The position numbers and the translations under genes were made by a program. The notes beneath the pieces were generated by a model. That model worked only from the letters and a program-made list of their open reading frames with translations. It was not told where the DNA came from and ran no database searches. Below are positions 42,452-54,906 of a DNA stretch of 64,000 bases, piece by piece (within the stretch, counting starts at the first letter, position 1; every line of letters starts with the position of its first letter). This DNA is from Plantago major (lineage: Eukaryota; Streptophyta; Magnoliopsida; Lamiales; Plantaginaceae): positions 58,808,843 to 58,872,842 of the forward strand of contig CM048840.1 in assembly GCA_026545765.1 (NCBI GenBank), given 5' to 3'.

Positions 42452-44786
42452 TGTAATATCCCAGTTTTTAAGTTAACTTGGTATTTTTGGGTCTTGTATG
42501 ATTTATTAAAAGTGTGTTTATTTGTGCGAAAATGTTTTAGAAAATTTTGAAGTGTGAATTTGGGGACCAAATTCTTTTAAGGAGGGGTGAGTGTGACACC
42601 CCAGATTTTGACGTACCTTAGTACTTTTTATCCTTGCATAATTTATTAGTGTTACTTTATTTGTCCAGGAGTATATTAGAATTATTTTACTATGTTGGTG
42701 AAGTTTATATTAAATGTTCATTATTTGTTTTAGAAGTCAACATAACTTGTCAGTTTGTAATATGTGTGGTTATTTATTTTGTACTTTCTTTAAAGAAAAG
42801 AGATTATCTTTGGTGTATTTTTCCTACTTAAAAAATTGATTATTTTATCCTTTAATTTGTTGCTGTAATTATTAGAAAATAATTTGATAGTCATCTCTTA
42901 AATTTATCTTTATGAATGATTAATGTGTCAAGACTTCTTTTTAATAGTCTAACTTAATAGAAGTCTTTATGTGTACTTTATTGATGATTGATGGTTTATG
43001 TGAAGAGTCTTCATTTTAATTAACTAATTCAATACAAGCTAATTATATGTTCTCTTTGATTGATTTATAATGTGAAGAGTCACTTTTGAATTATGTAATG
43101 TACATGCATGTCTCTATGTGTGTGTGGCTCTATTAATGTTTAGAAATTAAAATGTTATTTTATATTCATATATTTTAAAATAGAAGAGTTTGGAAACTTG
43201 AGGCTTCTTTAATGAACAAAATATTTTTATCTCTTGTCATGTTATGGTACGAAAGGTCGCTTGTAATGTTGAATGTTAGATGCTATGTTTCAGCTATGTT
43301 TCGATCAACCTTCTGATTTTCTTTTCGTTTCTCTTTTATGTTACTTATGCATGTCTAATTGTAAGTTAAATATTACAAAGGCATGTTCAATATTTTGAGT
43401 TTAATTGTTACATATGCATGTCTAATTGTGAATTCAATTTAATTGTTCCAAGTGTTGCATTTTTTGTGTGTCACATTTTATTTTTCTATACAATTGACCC
43501 TATGTGATACCAAAAACATTTTTGAATTTTTCCCAAGTAAAATCTGATCATCTATCATTAGTTATTGTGTTTAAATGTTTGGAAAAAAAATGTGAAAAGT
43601 CTCTCTTAATTTTGCACCTTTATTGTTAGTTTTAAAATGAGTTTTAAGTGCAATTTAAGCCATTTAAATTGCCATTTATTTTTTAATTCTTCAATCCCTT
43701 CATCTTCACTCAATCCACCCTATAAATACCACATTCTTCCAGCCACTTTTACTCATAAAAATTCTGAATATTTTACTCTTAAAAATCTTCAAGTACTATT
43801 GTCTTTTTCTTTCAAGTTTGTAGCTTGTTCTTCTTGCAAGTACTTTCATTGTTCTTGCTCTTCCTAACCTTCCAATGTGAGTGTTCTACAAAACTATATA
43901 TATATCTATTATTTTAAAAACCTGGAAGGTATTTTAATATGTTTTCAACTTATATATAAGTAATGCATGGTTGCCAAAACGCATGTTCTATTGCATAAAA
44001 CCAAATCACGAAAGAGTTTTAGCATGCTTCCGCAGATTTTAAAAGATATATATATTTTTTATTTTATATACATGATTGTTATTTTGTTTTGATTGACGGT
44101 TCAAGAAAGATACGCACGTTTGTTTCAGGTTAATTGGCTTGTAGTTTGGTCAGTTGTGTCTGGCAAGCTACTTGTCGGTTTCCTTTGCCCATTCCCTTTA
44201 AATCGAGTGATAGAAGCCTTCACTGATTTAGTTGTGTCGTAGAATTTCACCCCTGTACCATGGCAGGATCCTGACTGGATAGTTTGATCGACAATTAGGG
44301 AGACATAAGGCATGTTTTACAGTGGGGTTATAAGGAGCGGCATGAAATAATATTTTTTCTGAAAAGGATACGTTATTGAAAGTATATTGGATTTTAAGTT
44401 CTTGATTTTTATTGTTATGATTTTAATGAAAACTTCACACAAAAATCTTTGAACACTCATTGAGGTTTTTCTCACACTTTCTTTTATTCCCTTCCTTGTA
44501 GGTGAGATGGCGGCGAAGAATGAACAACCGATAAACTCAGCGAACAAAGAGAGTGTTTGGGATTTGGGATTTTTGTGAAATGAAATTGATGTCTTATTGT
44601 TTATTTCAAACACTCAAGTCATTTCATGTTATATTGTGTATCTTTAAAAGACAAGAATGTTTAAAATCATGAAGTTTTATTAGCTCAATAAAATATTTTG
44701 TTTCAACAAACATTTCGGCTTTGTTTTCGCCCAAAGTCCCGAATGAAATTCACTCCTTTTAAAAACTCAAAATTTGGGGCTTTACA
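42452..44786 (+). repeat. Element F 5' LTR (composite)
   Basis: It starts TGTAATATCCCAG. At 42556-42591 it contains a hairpin GAATTTGG-GGA-CCAAATTC and a polypurine tract, then a second LTR-like start TGTGACACCCCAG at 42592. A TATAAATA box lies near 43721-43728. It ends GGGGCTTTACA. Confidence 0.92.
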
Positions 44787-45491
44787 AATGGTATCAGATC
44801 CTAAGTTTTTTTTTCTTAGGCTAAGCCAGGATAGGGTCTTCAGACTTTGGGAAAATTTTGAGTGAGAAGTTTGCTGAGTTGCCGGTTGAACATTCTTTGC
44901 GCATTTCAGAAGTACCTTTTCTTACATTCTTACTTGACTTTCTTTTTTTTTCCTTCCGTGTGAGTCGATTTTTTTTTCCTACTCCTCATCTACTTTTCAT
45001 TTCTATGAAGGCATCAAACACTTAGAATTGTCCTTTTCATTTTTGATCATTCTTGTCTCTTTTGTTCAAGACTTTAATTGTAATGTGCAAAAAAATTGAA
45101 CTTGTTTGTCACAATTGTTTTGTTTACTAATTATTTTTATTTGTTTACTTCTCGTTCAATTTATGTTATTTGAATAGTTAAGATTCTGGTTATTTTGGTA
45201 GTGTGCATGGACTTGCAATATGATTTCTTAAGTTGGTTTCGTTTTTCTTGTTTATGTATGAAAGGTAGGCAATAACTTTGCAAGTGTTTTTGATGTTTCT
45301 ATCGACGTTCCGACTACCTTTCGTTTCTCTCAAAAAAAAGGAAGGAAGTCGAAAGATTTTTTGTTTTGTAGTTTTCATGTTCAATGTGTTGTTTGCATGG
45401 AAAACTTCAATTTTTCCAAAACATTTTCTTATGTCGAAAATTGCTTTAGCGGTTTGAATTTGGGGACCAAATTCTTTTAAGGAGGGATGAG
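44787..45491 (+). other. Element F internal region
   Basis: It opens with AATGGTATCAGATCC (primer site, methionine tRNA type). It continues without coding potential and ends with the hairpin GAATTTGG-GGA-CCAAATTC and the polypurine tract TTTTAAGGAGGGATGAG. Confidence 0.9.
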
Positions 45492-47793
45492 TGTAATATC
45501 CCAGTTTTTAAGTTAACTTGGTATTTTTGGGTCTTGTATGTTAAAAGTGTGTTTATTTGTGCGAAAATGTTTTAGAAAATTTTGAAGTGTGAATTTGGGG
45601 ACCAAATTCTTTTAAGGAGGGGTGAGTGTGACACCCCAGATTTTGACGTACTTTAGTACTTTTTATCCTTGCATAATTTATTAGTGTTACTTTATTTGTC
45701 CAGGAGTATATTAGAATTATTTTAGTATGTTGGTGAAGTTTGTATTAAATGTTCATTATTTGTTTTAGAAGTCAACATAACTTGTCAGTTTGTAATATGT
45801 GTGGTTATTTATTTTGTACTTTCTTTAAAGAAAAGAGATTATTTTTGGTGTATTTTTCCTACTTAAAAAATTGATTATTTTATCCTTTAATTTGTTGGTG
45901 TAATTATTAGAAAATAATTTGATAGTCACCTCTTAAATTTATCTTTATGAATGATTAATGTGTCAAGACTTCTTTTTAATAGTCTAACTTAATAGAAGTC
46001 TTTATGTGTAATTTATTGATGATTTATGTGAAGAGTCTTCATTTTAATTAACTAATTCAATACAAGCTAATTATATGTTCTCTTTGATTGATTTATAATG
46101 TGAAGAGTCACTTTCGAATTATGTAATGTACATGCATGTCTCTATGTGTGTGTGGCTCTATTAATGTTTAGAAATTAAAATGTTATTTTATATTCATATA
46201 TTTTAAAATAGAAGAGTTTGGAAACTTGAGGCTTCTTTAATGAACAAAATATTTTTATCTCTTGTCATGTTACGGTACGAAAGGTCGCTTGTAATGTTGA
46301 ATGTTAGATGCTATGTTTCGATCAACCTTCTGATTTTCTTTTCGTTTCTCTTTTATGTTACTTATGCATGTCTAATTGTAAGTTAAATATTACAAAGGCA
46401 TGTTCAATATTTTGAGTTTAATTGTTACATATGCATGTCTAATTGTGAATTCAATTTAATTGTTCCAAGTGTTGCATTTTTTGTGTGTCACATTTTATTT
46501 TTCTATACAATTGACCCTATGTGATACCAAAAACATTTTTGAATTTTTCCCAAGTAAAATCTGATCATCTATCATTAGTTATTGTGTTTAAATGTTTGGA
46601 AAAAAAATGTGAAAGGTCTCTTAATTTTGCACATTTATTGTTAGTTTTAAAAAGAGTTTTAAGTGCAATTTAAGCCATTTAAATTGCCATTTATTTTTTA
46701 ATTCTTCAATCCTTTCATCTTCACTCAATCCACCCTATAAATACCACATTCTTCCAGCCACTTTTACTCATAAAAATTCTGAATATTTTACTCTTAAAAA
46801 TCTTCAAGTACTATTGTCTTTTTCTTTCAAGTTTGTAGCTTGTTCTTCTTGCAAGTACTTTCATTGTTCTTGCTCTTCCTAACCTTCCAATGTGAGTGTT
46901 CTACAAAACTATATATATATCTATTATTTTAAAAACCTGGAAGGTATTTTAATATGTTTTCAACTTATATATAAGTAATGCATGGTTGCCAAAACGCATG
47001 TTCTATTGCATAAAACCAAATCACGAAAGAGTTTTAGCATGCTTCCGCTGATTTTGAAAGATATATATATTTTTTATTTTATATACATGATTGTTATTTT
47101 GTTTTGATTGACGGTTCAAGAAAGATACGTATGTTTGGTTCAGGTTAATTGGTTTGTAGTTTGGTCAGTTGTGTCTGGCGAGCTACTTGTCGGTTTCCTT
47201 TGCCCATTCCCTTTAAATCGAGTGATAGAAGCCTTCACTGATTTAGTTGTGTCGTAGAATTTCACCCACTACCATGGAGGTCTGTTCGGATAGTTTGATC
47301 GACTATCAGGGAGACATAAGGCATGTTTTACAGTGGGGTTATAAGGAGCGGCATGAAATAATATTTTTTTTGAAAAGTATACGTTATTGAAAGTATATTG
47401 GATTTTAAGTTCTTGATTTTTATTGTTATGATTTTAATGAAAACTTCACACGAAAATCTTTGAAAACTCATTGAGGTTTTTCTCACACTTTCTTTTATTC
47501 CCTTCCTTGTAGGTGAGATGGCGGCGAAGAATGAACAACCGATAAACTCAGCGAACAAAGAGAGTGTTTGGGTTTGGGATTTTTGTGAAATGAAATTGAT
47601 GTCTTATTGTTTATTTCAAACACAAGTCATTTCATGTTATATTGTGTATCTTTAAAAGACAAGAATGTTTAAAATCATGAAGTTTTATTAGCTCAATAAA
47701 ATATTTTGTTTCAACAAACATTTCGGCTCTGTTTTCGCCCAAAGTCCCGAATGAAATTCACTCCTTTTAAAACTCAAAATTTGGGGCGTCACA
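45492..47793 (+). repeat. Element F 3' LTR (composite)
   Basis: It has the same composite structure as the 5' LTR: TGTAATATCCC start, inner hairpin and polypurine tract, inner TGTGACACCCC start at 45627, TATAAATA near 46737, end GGGGCGTCACA. Confidence 0.92.
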
Positions 47794-47798
47794 TACTT

Positions 47799-48262
47799 GG
47801 CACAGCTCTGGCACACTCTTGTAAAATACAATTGGCATAGGTGGGGAGGGACAAAGACACAATGGTTCTCATGGCACAGGATTTGGCACGGTTCAGGCAC
47901 ATATTGGCACACGGTTGGCACAGTTCGATCAGAATATTGTAGTTACTTGGCACGGCACTTGGCACAGTATAGGCAATCTAGTGGCATAGTCTACGCATAG
48001 CTTTGCATGGAATAGGCAGTACTTTTCACTGTATAGTTGCCGTTGGAATATGGTTGGTTTGGCACATAAGGTTTAGTATTACATGTTAATCTTTAGTACT
48101 TTTGTAAATCGTGGTAGGCATAGTCGTTCTCTATTGCCGTTGGCATACTTTTGGGGTGTAATCTGTAAAAGATACTTAGTGTTTGCGGGTTCACATAAAC
48201 CGCCCTGAGGATTGGTATAATATGTCCGAGAGCGTAGGCTCTTATATTTAAAAAAAAAAAAC
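47799..48262 (+). other. Element G interior with TTGGCAC motifs and an A-rich tail
   Basis: TTGGCAC, CTGGCACA and GGTTGGCACAG-type motifs recur about every 15-30 bases between 47798 and 47960, continuing the theme from 42190-42451. The stretch ends in a run of about 12 A near 48250-48261. No gene is seen. A transcript-derived origin is possible but not shown. Confidence 0.5.
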
Positions 48263-49660
48263 ATTACTTAAATATGTAAGAACATTACTTAAATATATGA
48301 CAACATGTGAAGATACAATAACATATTATTACACTAATTCATATTCAATTACTCGATTTGAGTTAATGTTCTTCGTTGATTGGATAAGTTTCCGACTTAA
48401 CTGAGTAATGCTCATGATTATTCATGTAAGGTTTCTACTTAACTTAGCAATGTTATTAACGTTACTTAAATAGTTAAGAACATTACTTAAATATATTAAA
48501 ACATTGTGTAAATATATAAAATATCGTTTCTGATAACATTATAGAAATCCTAAGAACATTAACCAAATAGTTGAGAACATTACCTAAATAGTTGAGAACA
48601 TTACAAATATAGTTAAGAACATTATACCCTAGGTCATCACTCATATACCTAATAACATTTTACTTAAATAGTTGATAACACTGTCAACATAATTAAGAAC
48701 ATTATACTCTATACATCATTCATATAAATAAGAACATTACACAAATAGTTAGGAAAATTACATAAATATGGAAAAACATTTCTTAGAATCGTAATATATG
48801 GAGTTTCACACATATGAATATGTAAGAACATTGTTTTGATATAAAATAGCAATATAAGCTAATACATTGACTTTTCTTTTATCACATTTAGAGTTTCCTC
48901 AGATTTTTCATTTGCCTCATCAACTATGTCGTTGGTTGCATTGTTATCTCCATCATTTTATGCTCATCTTCTCTGTATAATGTCCTTCTCCAGTTGATCC
49001 TAAATCTGACATTGATGAGAACATAACAGTTAAACACAGGAACATAGGTTATATAAGTGATAACATTGATTATATAAGCACTAACATCGAAGATATAACC
49101 AACAACATTTATTTCCCAACCTAAATGAGAAGATAGTTATAACATTTTGCATATGGCATAATAATGAAAACATTACAGACATTTTCCAGGAATGTTTATA
49201 GTAATGACTCAGAACATTTCATAAATATTTTCTAATAATAATGGCATGATACTTAACTTTGTAGTCATGCAGTTCCAGAAACATTGTAGCCATATGTTGA
49301 GAACATAACAGAAATAACGTACAACATTGTAGAAAACAAATAGAACATTAATGTAACAGCGTACAGTGCACATTTGCTAAAACATCACATTGATACATAT
49401 AGAACATTACACAAATAACATAGAACATTGTAGACAACACATAACACATTGATGTAACACTACACACTGTACATTTACGAAAACATTACAGAGATACGTT
49501 AATAACATTACACGAATAACATAGAACATTGTAGACAACACATAACACATATTATTAGCAACATTACATGTATTACATGCTCCATATCACATATAACATT
49601 ACATACATAAGACACAACATTGTACAAATTAGCTAGAACATTTGAACAATTTTCTACGCG
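48262..49660. repeat. Degenerate AACATTAC repeat domain of element G
   Basis: About 1.4 kb in which variants of AGAACATTAC and AAATAGTTAAGAACATTA recur many dozens of times with irregular spacing of about 15-30 bases. It is very AT-rich with no coding potential. On the minus strand it would form the region downstream of the leader at 50029. Confidence 0.85.
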
Positions 49661-50019
49661 ATTTTTTTTAGATCTGTTTTCAAATTTCAACTTCTATTGT
49701 GAAAAAATCCATTCATCAATTAATATTTGAATCAAAACATTGTTAAAACTTATATACGAGAATATTTTGAGTAGATCGGTGGATAAACAACGAAATCGTA
49801 GTAGAAACACCAATTTTCGAGCATATTTTTATGTACTCTGTTTAATTGAACATCCTACATATAAGCAAGAACATTACAGAAATAAGCCAAAACATAACAC
49901 AGATTAGCTAGAACACTTCAAATAAAAATTACGCGATTTTCAGATTCGATTCGAAATTTCAACTACAATTGCGAAATAAACACCGAATTTTTATAAATTA
50001 TGTCGAGATATAGTTGTTC

Positions 50020-50300
50020 GTACCTTCATGATGTTGTTTCCGGTGAGATTGGGCCGTTTTTTGAGCTTTTTTCCGGCGAGTTCGAGCTTTTTCCGAGCTT
50101 GATTACATAGAAAACACGTTGAGATAGAGGTTTTCGAGTTGTTTTCCGGCGGTTTCAGGCGGTTTCCGATGATTCCGAGCTGTTTCCAGCGAGAGGTGGA
50201 TTTCTAGAGAGATGATTTTTGCTTGTTATGTTTTCTAGGGTTTTGAGGAGAATTATGAGGAATGTGGGTTGGGTTGTGCTATATATAGTTACCCGTATAC
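50020..50300 (-). promoter_or_regulatory. Gene-like promoter and leader at the right end of element G
   Basis: On the minus strand a TATA-like CTATATATAG lies at 50279-50288. It is followed by AACCCTAGAAAACATAAC, CTCTCTAG and CCGCCGGAAAAC-rich leader sequence. The first ATG is at 50029, directly followed by a consensus 5' splice site AAG|GTACG. It resembles the first exon of a plant gene or an autonomous Mutator-like parent. No downstream coding exon is recognisable. Confidence 0.45.
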
Positions 50301-50443
50301 CCGTTTACAAAGACCCACCTTCTGGCCCTTGGTTGGGTTGGGGTGCTTTTGTAGTTGCCTTTTTGTTTGGTGCTAATATATAATTAATGAAAGTATGTCT
50401 TTCTAGTCTTTCTCTAGGGATGGTCTCTCCTAAGACCACCTCA

Positions 50444-52317
50444 TTTAATTATCACAAGTAGTATTCCAATTAAACTAATTTATAATATGGGGATACCCTA
50501 TCTAATCAGGTTCAAGCAAATTATAACGAATGTGCCTCGGCTTTAGAGCCTATTATGTTCAATGGAGGTAAGGATTCTAGTCTTTTCTTTTATACCGTTC
50601 GGGCATCTGGCCTCTGGAGAAAATGGATATTTATTTTGTCTTGTTCTTGCACGTATTATTGATTGATAATGTGTGATACCACACTTGATACAATACTTCA
50701 TCATGCATAAGCCCTTTCGGTTATGCTTATCAAATTAACCTTGATATCTTCTGTAACCTGATATTGACCCGATCTTCTTGTACCATTATCATTTATCAGA
50801 CTAGTCATAATCTTGTTCATTGTTTCGATATTTGCCCAGTCTTTCTTCATGTATTCATATTAAATTAACAACCATTCGCTTGTTCTTGCACTTGTTTAAC
50901 CTCCTTATTCGTTTGTTCATGACCTTTGTTATTGATTCTTATAAACCTTGTATAAGTTGGTCAACATGATCATCTTAGTTCATCTGAAACCGATACAACT
51001 CTTTGAAATCCATATTACTCGCTCTTGGAAACCTCTCATTTTGTACCTTCTATCATTTCCTTGCTCGTTAACCCCTTGTTTGTTTGACAATCAATTCCTG
51101 AGCCCATTTCTCTCTGTTTCGAGTGTTCCCACTCATATTCATGTCTTGTCCTTTTCATCCTTTCCTTCTTTTCGTCAGGATTAATTATGTCCTCACTTGC
51201 GTCTCTGGATATTTCTATGTCCATGATTTCCCTATCCAGTTGTTCCGTGATGACTTTCATTTTAAGCAGTCATGTTTCATGTCCCATTGATCAGATTATC
51301 CTCTTTCTTTGGATTCCTTGCATCTTTTCATGACCAATTGTACCCTTACTGCTTTTTCATATATATTTCCCAATGTTTTCCTTTCTACTCTGATCATGTT
51401 GAAATGATAGATGTATCCTTGTACCTATTCATACAATTATAATCTTCTTTTCGGACCACTCATGATGAAATCATGATTTATATGTTCCTCTTCTTGACAT
51501 TGTTAACCAATCGGTCTATTGTTGTGTACATGAAATCATATTGATATGCCTGATTCGAGTTCAGGTTCTGTTTATTTGATATTGACCTTTTCAGAGATGA
51601 TAACGATCATCCGTGATTATGAGTTACAGATCTTCATTTGAATTCGATTCGGGCCCAGGACTGTAAGTGAGTGGCTATCGGGCGGGAGGGATCGACGGTT
51701 AAGGTCATCTCCTACAGATCCACAATCCCAGACTCCGAATACAACCGGTGGTTGGTGTATTCCGTGATCTGGTATAGCATGAACCTCGACATGCTTGATC
51801 TTGTTTGTTTGCGAGGTCGCGCCTCGATGGAGTAATAAGGTAGTCTATATGTTCGGGAGTTTTGTGGTTGGTATCCGATTCGTACTCGTATCATCATCTG
51901 GTTACACATTGAAATCTCTATTTCGTATTGCCTGTCATTCTATTGCCATTCAACTCTTGTTATTTCTTTTATACCGTGTTACCTTTAAACCTTACTAAGT
52001 TGTCAAAGACTTACTCCTTTCATTCTTCTTATGTCCATATTTTCTCAGGTGCATCACTTTAGGAGTGTTTGTTGATTATTGGAGAAGCTAGGATAAATCC
52101 GACTTGATGGAGATTAGTTTATTGATGTAAGTTGCCAAGATGGTCCCACATTGAGGTGTAAAGAATTCTGAAAATATCAGGTATAGTACATGGCTTTTCA
52201 TCTCTTGAGTTTTTGTCCTTTCTTGCAACTTCTGACAGATAAGAGATGGTCTGGTAGGAAGGGTGCAGGCGGGTACAATTAGCCATGGAGCAGGGTGCTT
52301 GATGGCGGGGCGTCACA
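50444..52317. repeat. Element E solo LTR, right piece
   Basis: About 1.9 kb of noncoding sequence from the second copy of the G flank to the LTR terminus GGGGCGTCACA. I recognise no gene, only LTR-like sequence. Confidence 0.65.
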
Positions 52318-52542
52318 GGACGCGTCTTGACTGGAGTTGGGACGCATCCCGACTCCTTTTCACCAAAAATGCAAGTTAATGCCAAAAAACTCCAAAAACC
52401 ACCTAAATAAGTCACAACCTGCACAACACCACCAAAACGTAAAACACATAAAAACGCACATGAAACACTAAAAAAATGTAAATAAAGACCAACAAAAGAC
52501 AGTAAAAATAACGAGATGTGACACTAAAGTATAGGCTCATCA
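52318..52542 (-). repeat. Element D 3' LTR, right piece (U3 end)
   Basis: The GC-rich repeat resumes at 52323 (CGTCTTGACTGG, GGGACGCATCCCG) after the second GGACG. The LTR ends GGCTCATCA at 52542, the minus-strand LTR start TGATGAGCC. Confidence 0.85.
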
Positions 52543-52580
52543 AACTCCCCAAACCGAACATTTGCTCGTCATCGAGCCAA
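52543..52580 (-). other. Element D polypurine tract and adjacent hairpin
   Basis: AACTCCCCAAACC beside the LTR reads GGTTTGGGGAGTT on the element strand. It is followed by the imperfect hairpin TTTGCTCG-TCAT-CGAGCCAA at 52561-52580. Confidence 0.8.
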
Positions 52581-53799
52581 CAAACTAACTAGACTCGACT
52601 AGACTCTAAACAAACAAGCACAAATGAGTTAAATGACCAAACTACCGAGCCAACAATGCTAACAGTAAACCCAAAGGATGCAAACATTTTTAAGTTTCAC
52701 GAAAGTTGGTAGTAAACAAAGAGAAAATCAAACAAGTTTGTTTCCTAAGTAAAAAGATCTTAGAGCTAGTCCGACAGTCCCTCACATGTAATAAATTAAG
52801 CCACTCTCTCACAACTGGAAGTGTCCAGCAGGGTAAAACGCTCAAAATCAAAGCTAGGCGGTAACTTTCGTTACAAGGTGCCACTAATACCTTATCTTAA
52901 GATTACTCAACTCATCGGGTCGAAAAGGACTTTGGCAAGTGACTCAACATTCAAGAGTTAAAGACTGAAGCTGCTCCCTATATTCAAAATTATTCGTCCA
53001 AAAAGTGAAACAGGACTGCATTGCATAATCATTTCATGGCCTAATAGGCTCTTTTTGTCTCAATGTTTTGCAGGTGTCTGTTTTACCGAAGATCCACACT
53101 TTTGTGCGTGTCGGTTTGGTGTACGTGCCATCAACCTCACGGACATGTAGCTTTAAGCCACGCCGGTATGTGGTAGTATTTGTAACATGCCCAACACGAC
53201 CAACGGTGATCAATTAAGATCATAGATCCACCCCGAGACTCAACCGTCAACAACTTTAGGGAGCAGCAAACAGACTCTAATAATAAACAAAGCTACAGTT
53301 CCAGCAATAGTCGCAAGGTGGGAATCATCAAAAAGAAGTATCCCGTTCATCATCCCCGATTACTAAGAGTGCTTATATGCATTAAGTGGTGCAATAACTC
53401 AAAAGAAGAAATTGTTCTACCCAGAAATCACACAAAACAATGCTGGTACAAATTTTTTTCATCTGCAGGAAAGTCTTCTCACAGGCTTTTCGAACCATAG
53501 AACTAACTAGACTTCCTTTTTACAGAGGAAACAAACTTATATAATTTTTTCTTGCCCCCACTACTGATTAGCAAAGACTCAAAACATAAGCATCAAGTGA
53601 GTTTAACACTAGGAAATGGGGCTCGACTTAGAAGTTAACTCTGACTCAAAGGAAAATAACTAAAGACAAAAAGCAGAGACAACACAAACAAAAGACAAAA
53701 GAAAAAAATGGTAACACACAAGATACACAACATGAAGTCTAACCCTCCCTCATCAAAGACAAGCTTGTCCTTAAGCAAGAGTAAGGAGAAAGAAACATT
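52581..53799 (-). other. Element D 3' noncoding region
   Basis: No gene. The conserved block with CACTTTTGTGCGTGTCGGTTT lies at about 53073-53210. A second hairpin-like CAAGCTTG-TCCT-TAAGCAAG lies near 53760-53779 next to CCTCCCTCATC. Confidence 0.65.
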
Positions 53800-54800
53800 T
53801 TACAAAATTTGTACGCGTTTAAAGTCATGTGCAGGACTATTCCGCATCAGGTAGCGGGTGCTCAATAAGAGTTCTTCCGGTTTTTCTTTGAAACCTTCCA
53901 CGTAAGGTTTAACACGTTGACCGTTCACCTTGAAGGTAGTACCATCAGCTTGGTTGAAGAGTTCAACAGCACCATGCGGTGCCACTTCAACCCTTCATAT
54001 GGTCCATCCCATCGCAATCGCAGCTTTCCTAGAAACAATTGAAGACGAGAATGGAATAACAATACCTTCATACATGTGGATAAATCCTTACGAATTATAC
54101 CTTTGCCGTGGTACTCCTTGGTCTTGGCTTTGTAGATCCGCGCATTCTCAGAAGCATCATTCCAGAGTTCTTCTTGTTCTGAAATTTGGAGCAGTCGCTC
54201 CTTGCCAGCTTTCTCCATATCGAAATTGAGAGTACGGATTGCCCAGTCAGCTTTGTGTTCCAGCTCTACAGGTAAATGATAAGCTTTCCCATACACCAAC
54301 TTGAAGGGGGTGGTGCCAATCACGGTCTTGAAACTGGTGCGGTATGCCCATAAAGCATTAGTCAGTTTATCCACCAATCCTTCCTATTCAGTTTCACCAC
54401 TCTCTCCAGGATGCTTTTGATCTGCTGATTTCTCACTTTAACCTGCCCAGAAGTTTGCGGGTAGTAGGCAGTGTCAACGTGGTGGTTCACTCCATATTTC
54501 TTGAACAAGTTCGCAAACGACCTGTTGATGAAGTGGGATCCTCCGTCGCTGATAACTACTCTGGGGTGCCAAACCTGCAAAGAATATTCTTGGCAAGGAG
54601 AGAGACAACAACTTTTGAATCGTGAGACCGAGTAGGACTTGCTTCCACCCATTTCGTAACATAATCAATAGCTACTAGAATATAATCATAGTTCCCACTT
54701 TTGGGAAAAGGGCTCATAAAGTCTATACCCCAAACATCAAAAGGTTCAACTACCAAATTACTAGTAAGGGGCATCTCATTTCTCTTGCTAATGTTCCCAC
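53800..54800 (-). CDS. pol: Element D integrase
   Basis: Segments in order on the element strand: VWGIDFMSPFPKSGNYDYIL, VAIDYVTKWVEASPT, RFGTPE, VVISDGGSHFINRSFANLF, YYPQTSGQVKVRNQQIKSIL, ALWAYRTSFKTVIGTTPF and the C-terminal KLRLRWDGPY. All are typical of Athila integrases. Fossil with several interruptions. Confidence 0.88.
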
Positions 54801-54906
54801 TACGCTAATAGGGGTCACAGTTAATGCAAAATTCGTGGGCATCCTTAAAGATAGAGGGCCATAAATAACCTGATTGGAGCACCTTCAAGGATGTTTTCCG
54901 CCCACT

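Larger units (their letters stand above)
42452..47793 (+). mobile_element. Element F: non-coding LTR element with composite LTRs (LARD-like, chromovirus type)
   Basis: Two LTRs of about 2.3 kb (42452-44786 and 45492-47793) frame a 705-base interior that starts with a primer site and ends with a polypurine tract. A perfect target duplication TACTT is present (42447-42451 and 47794-47798). The termini TGTAATATCCC and GGGGCGTCACA, the Met-tRNA primer site and the AAGGAGGG tract fit chromovirus-type Gypsy elements. No coding sequence exists, so it is non-autonomous. The LTRs differ at only a few dozen sites, suggesting an age under about one to two million years. Confidence 0.92.
41729..50443. 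mobile_element. Element G: non-autonomous Mutator-like DNA transposon, carrying F
   Basis: Imperfect terminal inverted repeats of about 45-50 bases face each other: left AGTCTTAGGAAAGGCC, right (reverse complement) GGTCTTAGGAGAGACC, with further matches TAGAGA and AAAGAC inside. They are flanked by near-identical 9-mers TTTAATTAC (41720-41728) and TTTAATTAT (50444-50452), fitting the 9 bp duplication of Mutator-like elements. Without F the element is about 3.4 kb. I find no transposase. It has a gene-like leader at its right end on the minus strand. Confidence 0.65.
40416..52317. mobile_element. Element E: chromovirus-type solo LTR (about 3.2 kb), carrying G and F
   Basis: It starts TGTAACGCCCC and ends GGGGCGTCACA, the terminal pattern of Tekay/Del-type Gypsy LTRs. 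It has a perfect 5 bp target duplication GGACG (40411-40415 and 52318-52322). Without element G the two pieces (40416-41728 and 50444-52317) sum to about 3.2 kb, a length known for LTRs of this lineage. No internal region, primer site or coding sequence is visible between the outer ends, so a solo LTR is the best reading. Confidence 0.75.

Noticed and set aside
48000-48262. Poly-A ending segment as a SINE or processed gene
   Set aside because: There is no polymerase III box, no clear target duplication and no recognised parent; left as an A-rich tail only.
40416-52317. Element E as a DNA transposon with TAACGCCCC/GGGGCGTCA inverted ends
   Set aside because: The ends also fit TG...CA LTR termini, the duplication is 5 bp as for LTR elements, and the size without G fits a chromovirus-type LTR.
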